Positions 23,985-36,500 of a stretch of 64,000 bases of DNA are shown piece by piece. Position numbers and translations under genes: made by a program. Positions within the stretch are counted from its first letter, which is position 1; each line of letters starts with the position of its first letter. Source of the DNA: Chloranthus sessilifolius (Eukaryota; Streptophyta; Magnoliopsida; Chloranthales; Chloranthaceae); the NCBI GenBank assembly GCA_021018995.1, contig CM037598.1, forward strand, positions 64,064,671 to 64,128,670, read 5' to 3'. The notes below the pieces were generated by a model that saw only the letters and a program-made list of their open reading frames with translations, did no database searches and was not told the origin of the DNA.

Positions 23985-24523
23985 CTGCTTCCATCCACCA
24001 AATCTTTGAGTTCACCCATGCTAAAACACATTGATTGCATTAAATAAGATGATGGAGATCGTTTAGGCATACCATTAGACGATCAGTGTTTTATTTCGTG
24101 GCACACATCTTAGAAAAGTGACCTTAACATCACGTATATGGTTAAAATTAATTTTAAGGTCATTTTTTTGGGTGTGTACCACATGAAATAAAAAATCAAC
24201 CATCTAATGGTGCCACCATGATCTCAAGATCCATCGTGTGAATGGTTGGGACGATAAACGACCTCCATCATCCAATTTAATGCACTCAACTGTCTGATGG
24301 TGCCACCATGATCTCAAGATACATATTGTGAAAGGTTGGGACGATAAATGATCTCCATCGTCCGATTCAATGCAGTCAACTGTCTAATGGTGCCACCGTG
24401 ATCTCAAGATCCATCGTGTGAAAGGTTGGGACGATAAACGATCTTCATCGTCCGATTCAATGTAGTCAATGTTTTTCAATGTGGGTGAACTCAAATATTT
24501 GGTGGGTCGATTTAAAACTACTC
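23985..24523. mobile_element. Second MITE of the same family, with an expanded arm
   Basis: It shares the arms ATCTTTGAGTTCACCCATGC and GTGGGTGAACTCAAATATTT with the MITE at 23341. The right arm has grown to three copies of a unit of about 92 bp (near 24198, 24291 and 24383) containing GTGCCACCATGATCTCAAGA. The left terminus is worn. Confidence 0.7.
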
Positions 24524-24930
24524 TTTTTTTTAAGTGGAGGGGTGAATTTAAAATTACTCTTACCACGTGTAGAGGGTGGCAATTTAGTAATTTAATTTTT
24601 AAAAGGATAAATATGGTATTTAGGCTATTCTTTAATTGTTGGTTAACCATTTAAAGTAGCATCCATTAAAGAGGGTGTTTTATAAACACCAAAATGCTAA
24701 CTCAGGGGGTTTAAAGCAAATAGCTATAACTGAGGGGGTTATTTATAATATTAGCATAACTCAAGGGGGTATTTGCGAAAAACCCCTTAAAATATACATT
24801 ATAATAGGAATGAAATATGTAAGATGGATAGCTTGTTTTAAAAAATTACCAAATTAACCTTCCATCTATTAGTATCTATTAAAATTTTTATACAGTTAGA
24901 AAGAAGGGTACATTTGATAAATTAAAAAAA

Positions 24931-24988
<58 letters not shown>
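24931..24988. repeat. (AT)n microsatellite
   Basis: A dinucleotide run at the same position as the tract 8444-8490 in copy A. Confidence 0.95.
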
Positions 24989-24994
<6 letters not shown>

Positions 24995-25255
24995 TCTGTC
25001 TGATTTTGATTTTAGGTGGAAAAAGCCAAAAACCAATCAGCTAGGATGAGAAAATTTGATTATGGGTATATTAATCGTGGCTAAAAGAGATTCAACTTTC
25101 TAGTACATTATTATTTGGATAGCTTAACACCCGCGAAATCTTATAGGACACCTATGCCAAAAACCATCGACTCTTTGTATTAGATGATGGGAGATTATTT
25201 TTCAGCCCAATCTTCCACATAAAGGAACTTGATATGAAAGTAAGTCAAACATTAT

Positions 25256-25412
25256 ATGGCAAAATTGTTAATTCTCTTAACTTTGGGTGTTTCCTTGATG
25301 GTGCGAGAAAAAGGAAGGAAAGATAACTTTTATGGCAAATTATTAATTCTCTTAACTTTGTGGGTTTCTTTGAAGGGGGTAAAAATAAGGAAGAAAAGAG
25401 ATCATATTTGGG
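25256..25412. repeat. Two-unit direct repeat, about 78 bp per unit
   Basis: Both units start ATGGCAAAWT and contain TTAATTCTCTTAACTTTG followed by GGAAGRAARGA-like purine sequence. The first unit overlaps the right end of copy B of the 1-kb repeat. Confidence 0.7.
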
Positions 25413-25454
25413 TACCATTATTTATGTATTATCATTGGAAAAGGGATTCTTTTT

Positions 25455-25884
25455 GGGTACCATTATTTACACCCCTTAAAATTGTGACCTCACATATATC
25501 CTCTAATAGGTATGAAATGACCGCTTTGAATTAGAAGATGGAGATCATTGTTTGTCCCCATATTTTACTCAAATGTTCTTGGGATCATGAGAGCATCATT
25601 AGACCGTCAATTTTTTATTTTACATGGCGCACGTCTCTAAAATAATACTAAAATCATATTTGAGAGTGATGTAGGCCATATAATTTTAGAGTGACTTTTT
25701 GGGTTGTGTGCCATGTGAAATAAATTTTTTACCGTTTGATGACACAACCAGGATGTCAAGATCAACTATATAGAAGATTGAGATAAAAAACAATCTCCAT
25801 CTTATAATTCAAAGCGATCAATACATTCAGATAGGAAGAGGTGAGATGAGATTACAATGTTATGGATGGTAAATAATGGTACCC
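25455..25884. mobile_element. MITE of the TGGAGATCGTTT family with GGGTACCATTATTTAC ends
   Basis: Perfect inverted ends GGGTACCATTATTTAC and GTAAATAATGGTACCC enclose the family arms (GATGGAGATCATTGTTTGTC and ACAATCTCCATC). The left end motif is also present once more just upstream (25413-25428). No clear target duplication. Confidence 0.7.
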
Positions 25885-26000
25885 ATTTTAATTTTATTGT
25901 CATGCCTTAGAAATATATAGAAGCGGGCTAGGTTACTTAAGAAAGGTATTTTATTCCTAAAGCGTGGAAACACAAAATTGACAGAAATAGTGCTTTTGTT

Positions 26001-26455
26001 GGGACTATTATATTTATGGGAGAGACTCCTCTTACCACAATTCAATACCATGTTTTGCTCGTTTGGCCAAAAGTATATTTTCATTTAATTACTAATTTAT
26101 GAGAGAAACTCCTCTGGCCACTATTCAATACCACGTTTTGCTCGCTTGGGACCATGGATCAAAGTGCCGGAAAACCGATACGTATCGTCTGAGCCCAAAA
26201 CCGATATGTATCGGACGATACATTCAATGCATCGTGTAGCTAATTACATGTATATAAACGATACGGTACTTTTAATATACCGTATCATTCGGGTCTAATA
26301 TTGATACATATCGTTCGATACGTATCGATATTAGACGAAATTTTGATCCATGCTTGGGACTGATATTTATGAGAGAGACTCCTCTGACTGCAATTCAATA
26401 GCAAGTTTTGCTCGTTTGGCTAAAATTATATTGTCATTTAATTACTAATTTTTAT
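26001..26455 (+). promoter_or_regulatory. Tandem repeat upstream of the terpene synthase, three units of about 90 bp
   Basis: The units (from about 26011, 26095 and 26363) share TTTATGRGAGAGACTCCTCT, ATTCAATACCATGTTTTGCT and CGTTTGG; units 1 and 3 also share TCATTTAATTACTAATTT. The middle unit is shorter and holds a 200-bp MITE. They end about 140 bp before a TATA-like box of the terpene synthase, so they sit in its proximal promoter. A regulatory role is inference. Confidence 0.7.
26152..26351. mobile_element. hAT-like MITE, 200 bp, inside the promoter repeat
   Basis: Short inverted ends CCATGGATCAAAG and (complement) ATGGATCAAAA. The interior is made of CGATACGTATCG-type palindromes. A perfect 8-bp duplication GCTTGGGA flanks it (26144-26151, 26352-26359), the length expected for hAT elements. 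Confidence 0.8.
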
Positions 26456-26590
26456 TTTGATTTTTCTCGCAAGTATGATATAAGTATGAGTAAGACTTTA
26501 TAACTACATTTTTACAAACGTAATCCTCATTTAGCAAACCATTATAATATTAAATGCCGCTAATTTTGAGTAACACCCTACAAAACATTT

Positions 26591-26599
26591 TATAAATAT
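26591..26599 (+). promoter_or_regulatory. Candidate TATA box of the terpene synthase
   Basis: TATAAATAT stands 96 bp before the chosen ATG (26687), which would place the transcript start near 26620-26630 and leave a 5' leader of about 60 bases. Confidence 0.5.
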
Positions 26600-26686
26600 C
26601 CAAAGTTATGAGCTCTTCAAATCAAGGTGCCCTTCCTACCAGAACCAGAAGAGAAAGCATTCGATTTCTCTTTTTCGATATATAAA

Positions 26687-27363
26687 ATGACTGACTGTAA
26701 CTCCGGTCACCCTTCCACCCATCAATCGCCTCATAATGCACAACGAGAGATTGTTCGTCGGTCAGCAAATTTTCACCTTAGCGTTTGGGGTGATTACTTC
26801 ATTACAAACTACACTCTCGATCAAAGGGTAAGAGGAATAGAGAGATAAAGAGAGTCATCAGGGTAACCACTTTATATTTTAGTATTTCAGACACTTATTC
26901 TAAAAGTTATATATAAATATATACTGGTTTTGGAGATATGCATTCCGACAATCATTTTCGAATATATATATTTAGCCAAATGGGACCATGGGTTTGAACC
27001 CATACTATGAAGGGTGGGTTAGAACCCTAGATCACATGCCACGTGGCACGTGATTTCAAATCCACACCCGTTTTGGAATCATGTGTCCTGTGACATGTGA
27101 TCTATAAAAAAAATAACAACTTTTTTGATGGTCAAAATTGTGGTTCTAGTTTGGGTACTTCTCACATATTCTAGTTAAAATTTCCCCCCTTTGACCCATT
27201 TTGTATGGTAAATTTTCCTCCCTTTCATCCCCTAATTTTTTGGGTGGCTCCTCATCGTCTTTGATCAATTTTCCATAGAACACGAGGATGCCACGGTTGA
27301 TTTGAACCTTTCTAATAACCCCGCGCACCACGATGGATTTGAACCCATACTCTCAAGACTCAA

Positions 27364-27402
<39 letters not shown>

Positions 27403-27403
27403 T

Positions 27404-27449
<46 letters not shown>

Positions 27450-29973
27450 AATTTACCGGATCGACCCTGTCAGATACACCTTTTTCGACCAGCTTTTAGC
27501 CAAGCCATTTTCAGCTAGCACAAAAAGCCTGTAATACCCCTTACACTTTTTTTTGTTCTATATGGTTTAAATTTTTTGTTCTACATGGTTTAAAATTTTA
27601 AATATTTGCACTTTTCTATATTTATACACTATGAAATGAAATCTATATCGTCTGATTTGAAGGTCACAATATAAAATTGATGGCGCCAAAGATAGACACG
27701 AAAACAGGCGATATCGCCTCTTTAAAAAAATAAAAGAAAAAAAACTTTTTTTAAACAATCGATGTCGACTCTTAAAACAGTCGATGTCAATTCTTAAAAC
27801 AATCGATGGCGACTCTTAACACAGTCGATACCGATTGTTTTAAGAGTCGCCATCGACTGTTTAGATAGTCGGTACCAATTGTGAAAACAGTCGCCATCGA
27901 CTGTAAAAAATAATATATATATATATATATATTTTTATATTTATTATTATTTTTTTCTGACTATCTACATAGTCGGTGGCGACTGTGTAGACAGTCGAAT
28001 TTTTTTATTTTATTTTTTATTTTTATAGTTGATGGCGACTCTTAAAACAATCGATGCTGACTATGTTAAGAGTCGCCATCGACTGTTTTAAGAGTCGCCA
28101 ATTGTTTTAAATTTATTTTTTATTTTTTTTAAAGAAGCGATATCGCCTTTTTTCGTGTCTATCTTGGGTGTCATCGATTTTATATTGTGGCCTTCAAATC
28201 AAATGGCATAGATCGCGTTTCACACCGCATAAATATAGAAAAGTGCAAATATTTAAAATTTTAAACCATGTAGAATGAAAAAAAGTGTAAGAATTGGTAT
28301 TTCAAACTTTTTGTGCTAGCTGAAAATGGCTTGTCTAAGAGCTGGTCGGTTTGGGTAAAGGTGAAAATATAGGGCCTCTGATGGGAAAGGTGTATCTGAT
28401 AGGGTTGATCTGGTAAATTTCCCTTTTAAATATTTACACTTTTCTATATTTATGCGGTGTGAAACGGAATCTATGCCTTCTGATTTGAAGGCCACAATAT
28501 AAAAATCAATAGCGCCAAAGATAGACACGAAAAAAAGGCGATATCGCTTCTTTAAAAAAAAAAAAAAGTAAATAAAATAATTTAAAACAATCGATGGCGA
28601 CTCTTAAAACAGGCGATGACGATTTTTAAAACAATCGATGGTGACTCTTAACACAGCCGGTACCGATTGTTTTAAGAGTCGCCATCGATCTTAGACAATG
28701 CATCGATCGGAAAACAATGCCATCGATCATCGATCAGAAAATAAATAAATAAATAAATAATTTCGATTGTCTACATGGTTGATGGCGACTGTGTAGACAG
28801 TTGCCATCGACTGTATAGACAGTCGGAAAAAAAAAATTATTTCTTTAGTTTCTTTTTTTTTTTTTTTACAGTCGATGGCGACTCTTAAAACAATTGGTAT
28901 TGACTGTGTTAAGAGTCATCATCGATTGTTTTAAGAGTCGCCATCAATTGTTTAAAATTTTTTTTTTTTTTTTAGAGGAGACATCGCTTTTTTTCGTGTC
29001 TATCTTTGGCATCATGTAGAACAAAAAAAAGTGTAAGAAGGGGTATTTCGGACTTTTTGTGCTAGCTGAAAATGGCTTGACTAAAAACTGGTCGGCTTGG
29101 ATAAAAGTGAAATTATAAGGTCTCGACGAAAAAGATGTATTTTAGAGAGTCGATCCTATAAATTTTCATATATATATATATATATATATACCAATCGTCA
29201 AATCATGTGTCATGTGACATTTCCAAATAGCACTCACATTAGAATCAGCTATTGACACGTGCTATAAATTTAGTTTTTTTACTTTTTTACCCTTCATCCA
29301 ACGGGCCAAGGGTATGGTATCACAGCAACCTGGTGCATTGAATATGGACACCATTTACGACATTTCGATTGATGGATAGGTATTAATCTTGCCTAATGTT
29401 TTTTTATATTATGGTACCTAATTGATTTTGTTCTAATTTTTGTCACTCGACACTCATGGTGGGTGCCGAATGGTTCCCCTGTACCGAGTGCAGTACAGTG
29501 CTCAATGACACTCGATTGCATAGTCCTAAATATATGTGTGTGAGTGTGGATGTGTTGGTGTTAGTCAACGCTAGTTAGGTGGTCCCACGAAGCACCTTCA
29601 CCATCTACTCCATGTTGTATTAAAACATGATTTTGGGTGCTACCTGGAGCAATAGGGCATTAGATAGAACATTGTTATTTTTAAAAATTAAGCTCATCTT
29701 TTTAACAAAAGGAAAAATTGATCATATTGGATGTACAAATTTAAAATAGAATATAATGTTTGTATGTGAGTAAGTATATATATATATGTGAGTAAGTAGA
29801 AAATAATGTATATATGTGAGAGTAAGTATGCTTATATATGTATTGTCGCCGAAGCAAGAGGGCATTACATTGAAGATTGTCCTAATTTTTTGTGTGTGTT
29901 AAAGCTCATCTCTTTAACAAAAGGAAAAATTATTATATTGCATGGTCCATATTTAAAATTGCATAACTTAGGG

Positions 29974-30052
<79 letters not shown>

Positions 30053-30481
30053 TGAGTGTGTTAGAGAGAGATACATACAGAAGCATGAGAGATACTATAA
30101 TCTAAGAGATTTATATATATATATATATATAAAGAGAGAGAGAGACGGGTTTAGGAGATGCATATGACTTTGTGACGCCATCTCCTTGTATTCGTAAGTC
30201 TTGTGACTTGATTTAAATACTTTTTTGGACTTTTCTGGCCTCAAGTTGATGGACCAAAAATAAGGTAATGAGACAAAAACTTGGTGCATTGATTTTTTAG
30301 ACCATTGGCATTTCACTGGGGATACATAACGGATAATGGCCCAATTGTTAGGATGGTAACTGAATGATCTTGTCCAAATTATCATTGGCCTCATGGCACC
30401 CAATTATCATGATGGCTGCCATGTGGCTCCCGACTAGACCGAATGCAACACTTTTGCTGCATTCGGACGCATAGTCTCGAG

Positions 30482-30551
<70 letters not shown>

Positions 30552-33500
30552 GTGTGTAATTACAAAAAACTGTTGCTATTAGTACTGTCGCTACTAAAAA
30601 TTGCTGCTATTAGTCCTGTCGCAATCAAAAAATGCCTTAATAGCAAGTGCCACTAAAATTTCTTATTTTTTTAGTGCGTGTGTGAGTGTGTAGAGAGTGG
30701 TTATGTACTCCAACGGGGTACGGTGAGCGTATCCCAATGGTCGAGTTGGAGCTCTACGAGGCACCCTAAACACTATTTTAGTGTCACATTGAGCAAGGTT
30801 GTTTTGTTTAGATCTATCTTTAAGAAAATTTAATTCAAAAACTCATTTCTACAATATTTTTTTTAAGCCTTTAAATGAAACCATTGCAATAGGTCAATGT
30901 ATGACTTTTTCCTTAAGCAAAAGTCTTTCGAATTTTTTTAATAGAATTGATCATAACAATAAGCCCGAGCACTACATGTCACTCAAATAGTATTTTGGGT
31001 GCCATGTGGAGCTCCACATAAACCATTGGGATACGCAATCCTTTTCATATATATATATATATATGGTTTTGGGCATCACATGGTATCTTTTCAAGAAGCT
31101 TGGGACTACAGGGTGACAGTGGTCCTTGGGAAGAGGAACCATTTTTCCTATATATATACTACTATTGAAAGCAAAATCCTTATCCCATTATTTATCTTTA
31201 TTTTTGTTTTCAACCTATCATCATCATAATATCAACTCTTTGTGGAAATTGTAAGTATAAATTGTTGTCATTGAAATTGTTGTTATAATTTTCTGTTGGT
31301 TTTGCATTGAAAAATACCTGTACTCATCATCATAATAGCCTTATCTTATCTATTTGGGGTCAGTTATGCCAGTCCTTCCTTTTCAATCAATTTTATGAGT
31401 GCTTAACTCTCCATAAAGGGCTAGAGCTCGCTCCCTGCGTCACCTAAAGTTAGCAGAGGGAGATGAACCGAAACACTACCAGCTATACCATGTTAGGTAC
31501 CTAATACCAACTCTTTGTGGAGACAAAATTCTCAATGACATTCTCTATATATGTTTCAACATTTTAGCATATAATGATTAACCCATTCATAGTTCTTGTG
31601 TCTGAACTCTATAACAACACAATAAAAAATGAATGAGTTGCTATTATGCATCTAACACATGCACAAGGGCAGTACACGGACCAATGTAGCTCCACCTAAA
31701 TCGACAAATTTTATGAGATTCCAAGATATTCATGAGCACACAAATTGTTGAAAAAACCTTTTTTCGCTAACCACTAGTTAATTTGTTTGATGCTAAAAAA
31801 ATATCCATGGAAATATTATTTAATATGTTCATTATATTTATATATTTTTTAGTGTGATGATAAGAGGCATGCTATGACAATTAGTTCTATTATTGTTTTA
31901 CAAAGCTGAAGAAAATGAGCTAAAGGTAAATATAATTATTTCCTGTGCAATCGTGGACCTTGTAGGCCTGTCGCGACGATACCAATCTCTAAAAACTGAT
32001 GGAGTCATCACCCGGAGCATTTGGTGACCCGGGATACCTCAAAAATCAATACGTAAGCACCGAAGTACAAAAATATGGCTCCGCTTTACCGGTCTTTGCC
32101 AAAGGCTTTTGGGTAGTGGGTTAGGTTGTTGATCGGGAAGGTGTTAGGCACCCGATCAATCCGCTCGTAAGTGGTCTTTACTTACGGCCAAATGAAAAAA
32201 AAATAAAAATGAACGACACTCCTCCTTGCCTGAAGGCACTATGATCCTATTTAAGCCCCCCGCAATCACCGAAATTTCGGCGGCGTGACAGCTCAAATTC
32301 TAGGATAGAAGGAAAGTAAATGATGTAGAGGAATAGAAGGGAGAGTCAGAGATCTCTGGCCCTTGTAGCACCGTTGTGGACCTTCGAGTTGAGGCGCTTC
32401 CGGTGAGCTTCTGATAGCAAATGGGTTGAGGAATGAGTTTGAACCTTCAAAGCTTGGAAGCTAGAAGGTAGGAGAAGAAGGCTACGGCCTAGTCCTAGCC
32501 AAATCTAAGGGTTTGGTAATGAAAAATGGGATCTTGAAGGCTAAACTCAATTTTGGAATTTTGGAGGTTTAGTGCTCAAAAGGGAAGAAGGAACTATCTA
32601 GGATTTTCTCTTTTGGAAAATTTTTAAGCCCTTAAGCAAGGGGGGGTGACTCTCTATTTATAGAGTTGGATGAGATTAGTGAAAGGTTAAAATACTTATT
32701 GTGTTAGCAATTAGGTAATAGGGATCAAAAGTTTTCTTGGTTTTTGATAGCTTAGATAGGTAGGAAATGAGTTTAATGGTAGATGATAGGGTGGGGCTTT
32801 AAATGGTTAAAGGGTTTCGAATGGAACTAATGGGGGTTCAACAGTCCTAAAGAAATCATTCCCGGACTTTGGGGAGGTTAACAAATCAAACCCCAAATTT
32901 AAAATATGGACATTTTCTCAAAAGACACTATTCCTAAGCTTAGCGTGTATATTATACACCTTAGGATTGGGAACAGTGTTCCCTGATAAAATAGAGAAGT
33001 CTGAGGCCTGTTCTGGAGCTCAATTCTGAAGGGAGAAGCCAATTTTGCCTAGCATGTATAATATACACGCTAAGCCAATTTCAGTCAAAAATTGGCTTAG
33101 CATGTATAATATATACGCTAGTGTAATTTCTTGCATTTCTGCACAATTTTCAAACCGCCATAACTTTTGATATGCAACTCAGATTGAGGCGATTCTTTAC
33201 TCGTTGGAAATCTGAGAACATCCTCTTTTCAATAATATAGGGTTTAGCTCCATTAGAGGTCTATGCAAACTTTGGCCCTCCTCTTTCTATCCAATGCTCA
33301 GGAGGGTTCAGATTGAGCCCGGGAAGGTTTTTAATGGGTCGGGGAAGGCTAGAGATGATTCCTAAGGGTTCAGGATAATTTCTAAGGGTTTTGGGATGAT
33401 CCCTAAGGGTTTGGAAGATGCTTTCGAAAGCTTGAATGTATGCCTTACTTAAAGTATGTATCGATTGAGCCTTGAGCCAAATTTGGGTGTCAACATTTCC

Positions 33501-36500
33501 AATTTATGATATATGGGAAAAAGTAATTTTGTCTCAAAATAAATATTAAAATTTTAATTATTACAAAAATATTATGACACTATAAAAAATAAGACTATTA
33601 GTGGCAGTTTTTTTAACAAAAAACTGCTGCTATTAGTCCCGTCGCTACCAAAAACTGCCGCTATTAGTCTTGTCACTATAAAAAATTGCCTTAACAACAA
33701 GTGCCGCTAAAACACCTTATTTTTGTAGTGTGACTTTTCAAAAGTTACTCTATTAATGAAATGTGAACATCTCTGACATGACTTGAGGTGAAATGTGAAC
33801 ATCTCTGACATGAGTTGAGGAGATATGTTGATACCTCTCGATTGTAGAGATGATTGTTTAAACGTAAAACAAAAGAGAATGAAACATGACACATGGAAGA
33901 AGATAAATGAGGAGGAAGAGAGAAGAAATGGGGAAATTTGTTATTAGAAAAACCAAGTTTCAATTGTCTAACGAAAGGGTTCAGTGGTGTGTTTATCTCC
34001 GGACTTGTTCGTACATTGATCGGACTAGTTGAGGTTCTAGTCCTAGTCGGACCATGGTTAGACTGCCAGTCTAGCCCAATTTTTTAAACCTTCAGTGATA
34101 TGGTCCTTGAGTTGAGGCATATGTCTCTTCCAGCCCTCTAAAACGGGACATGTGACACATAAAACATGGTTTTGGGTGCGAAACGGAGCAAGGGACTTTG
34201 TATAAATCAGAAAAAAAAAAACCAAAATCAAAGTTCGATTTCCATCATCTGATTTTTGCGTAGAAAATCAACACTAATAGAAAATCTTTTTCAACTCTCC
34301 ATTTCCAACCCAAAATTAGGAGGAACGGATAGGTTTTCAAAAAGAATTCCTAATAAGATCTATGATATGCCTCTTTCCCAATGTTGTGCTATACCCAATG
34401 TGTCATGACCACCAGTCCCATTTTGGAGCCTCTTTAGAGCCTACACTAGGCATATCCTTAAAGCACAAATTATGAAATAGCTTTGGGCCTGGCTCATATA
34501 TTCTGCTACATCTTGGCACACTTGATTTAAAAATTCTTATGAGCCTAACTCAACCTCTCAAAATCGGCTTGTAAGGTGAGGATTGCTCAGGTTATATATA
34601 GCCTAAGACTTTCAGCCCACAGGCGATGTGGGACTATCATTCACTCCCCCTCACGTGTAATGTGTCTCTCTACATTCCTTTGGTACTTGCTCTAATTCCA
34701 TGATAACAATGGAGAACTTTTGATTATAATTTTCTTTATCTGAAAACTATGGTGCATGTTCTATTTATAAACTTTCTAGTTAGTTACAGAGTTCAACAAA
34801 ATCAACTACTGTACAACATAATCAACTAACTCTTGTTAGTTATAGCTAGGATATAGTTAAGATATAACAAAAATATTTAGTTGTTCATTGTTTTTTGCTT
34901 TATTGCTAATACCGTTGATTCATGTTTATTTAGTTGTTCATTTGAACGCTCTTCTAGGCTTTTGAGTTAATAGTATAAATTTCTCAATGGAAATTTTTTT
35001 TGTAATCAATCTAATCTAAAACTATGGGCAGGTGTGCAGCATATTATAGTTTTGATAACAAAGTATTCAACGTATGTACAAATTTGATTATCTTGAACTC
35101 TTAATCAGTATATTACTGCTTCTATTTATATTTTCTTGATACTGCATTTCTTGAATGTTGGATTATAAGTAATTCAGGGTTTATGATGAGGGGAAAGGTA
35201 TCCCTCTTCATTGATGTACTGGTGCCACCGGCTATTTTAGATGATAACCAAATACAAGTCAAATAATTTTTCATGGTTTCATATCTATTTCAAAATTTAA
35301 ATGAGAGAAAGTACACCCATGTAAGGGGGTTGTTGGGCATCCTTTTTTCTTATTGTTATTATCTATAAGCTAGGTGGAAGGGTCCCTACCCTTTATATTA
35401 AAACACAACAAGGAAGCTTACATTCGAATGAAAACACAAATTTAATTTTCCAGAAGACAAGAAAGTAACTTTGGATCGATGCAATCATTCTGAAACCATG
35501 ACACGGCAATGGCTTTATTAATACCCGTTTTTACTAAAATATCAGCAGCCCCATTAATTTCTCTCCAAAAAAGTTGTTCACCCACTTAAAAAAAATAAAT
35601 TACTATAAAATATAAAATAATAATTTTGTTTATTGTTTGTTTGATTAACTCTATTTTAAATTTCTTTAGTAAAATAATTTAAATTTAAAAGTTATTCAAT
35701 CTACAAATATCATTTGTTAGTTAATATTATTTTAAGTTTTTGTGATTGTGCATCTAACATTTCCTATGACAATATTGGAATAATATTGAGCTTTTGAATA
35801 ATGCAGAAAATAAATGCTTGGACAAAGCGCTCTCAAGAGCTGAAGGAAGAAGTAAAGGTGCTGGTAAAGAATACCGACGACTCATTGCAAAAATTGAAAT
35901 TGATTGATGCCCTCCAACGACTTGGTGTGGCTTATCACTTTGAAAACGATATTGAGCAGTCCTTAGAAGAAATGAATTTTCTTTATAATGGTGTTGGTTG
36001 TGATGACCTATATGTCGTTGCACTACGATTCCGACTACTACGACAACAAGGGTTTCATGTATCATCTGGTAAGCCAATTGCATCAATTTATTCTTCGACA
36101 AATCTAAACATATATATTAATAAGATATGAAATTAAGATGTAGATTGACATAAAATATCTCTACCCAAAAAGACTTTACATGGTATTCTCTCCAGTGACA
36201 TTGATGGACACTCAAGCCAACGAATAGCTTTTTTGGGAAATTTGGAAAAGTGGACTCCTTGAAGAAAGTTTTAGTTCAATTTTAGGAAAAAACTAATTTT
36301 AAAAAATTTCTAGGAAAAAGGGATACTTCAAAAACTTTTGGAAAAAGGGAATGATACTTTTCATTGTCCCCAAAAATTAATTCCGTCAATGTGGAGAGAA
36401 AGAGTGAGTCAACGTGTGAGAAGCAATTGTAGTTTAAATTCCGAAATACACCTCAACAAAATTCTATGTAGCACATGATATCGTGTACTTAATAAAAGGG

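Larger units (their letters stand above)
23023..24785. mobile_element. Mutator-like element, 1.76 kb, with about 60-bp inverted ends
   Basis: Left end GGGTTTTTTGCATATACCCC and right end (complement) GGGTTTTTCGCAAATACCCC continue as inverted repeats through GTTATGCTAATATTATAA and AACYCMCTSAGTTAT. A perfect 9-bp duplication, CTTAAAATA, flanks it (23014-23022 and 24786-24794). Copy A has the site once, empty. There is no transposase; the interior is two MITEs plus short TTCTAAAAGGCCCTTCATTC repeats. Confidence 0.9.
20335..25271 (+). repeat. 1-kb dispersed repeat, copy B, opened by two large insertions
   Basis: Three blocks (about 20335-20442, 22621-23022 and 24786-25271) are colinear with copy A (7692-8771). 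The gaps are a solo LTR (20443-22620) and a Mutator-like element (23023-24785). Together with copy A this gives filled and empty sites for three insertions. Confidence 0.8.
26828..35806 (+). other. Giant intron 1 of the terpene synthase (about 9 kb)
   Basis: It runs from GTAAGAGG after exon 1 to an acceptor ending ATGCAG. Phase 0 on both sides joins ...TLDQR to [10 protein letters not shown]. The intron holds microsatellites, foldback elements, CACTA MITEs, a solo LTR and a LINE fragment, all described separately. First introns of TPS-a genes are normally far shorter. Confidence 0.75.

Noticed and set aside
24198-24475. Regularly spaced repeats that could recall a CRISPR array
   Set aside because: There are only three long units without unique spacers, inside a plant MITE; no cas genes, eukaryotic context.
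29865-30086. Open frames with long IYIYIY runs (also near 39150-39443 and 48755)
   Set aside because: They are translations of TA microsatellites, not proteins.
35754-36101. Minus-strand 115-codon frame
   Set aside because: Shadow of terpene synthase exon 2.
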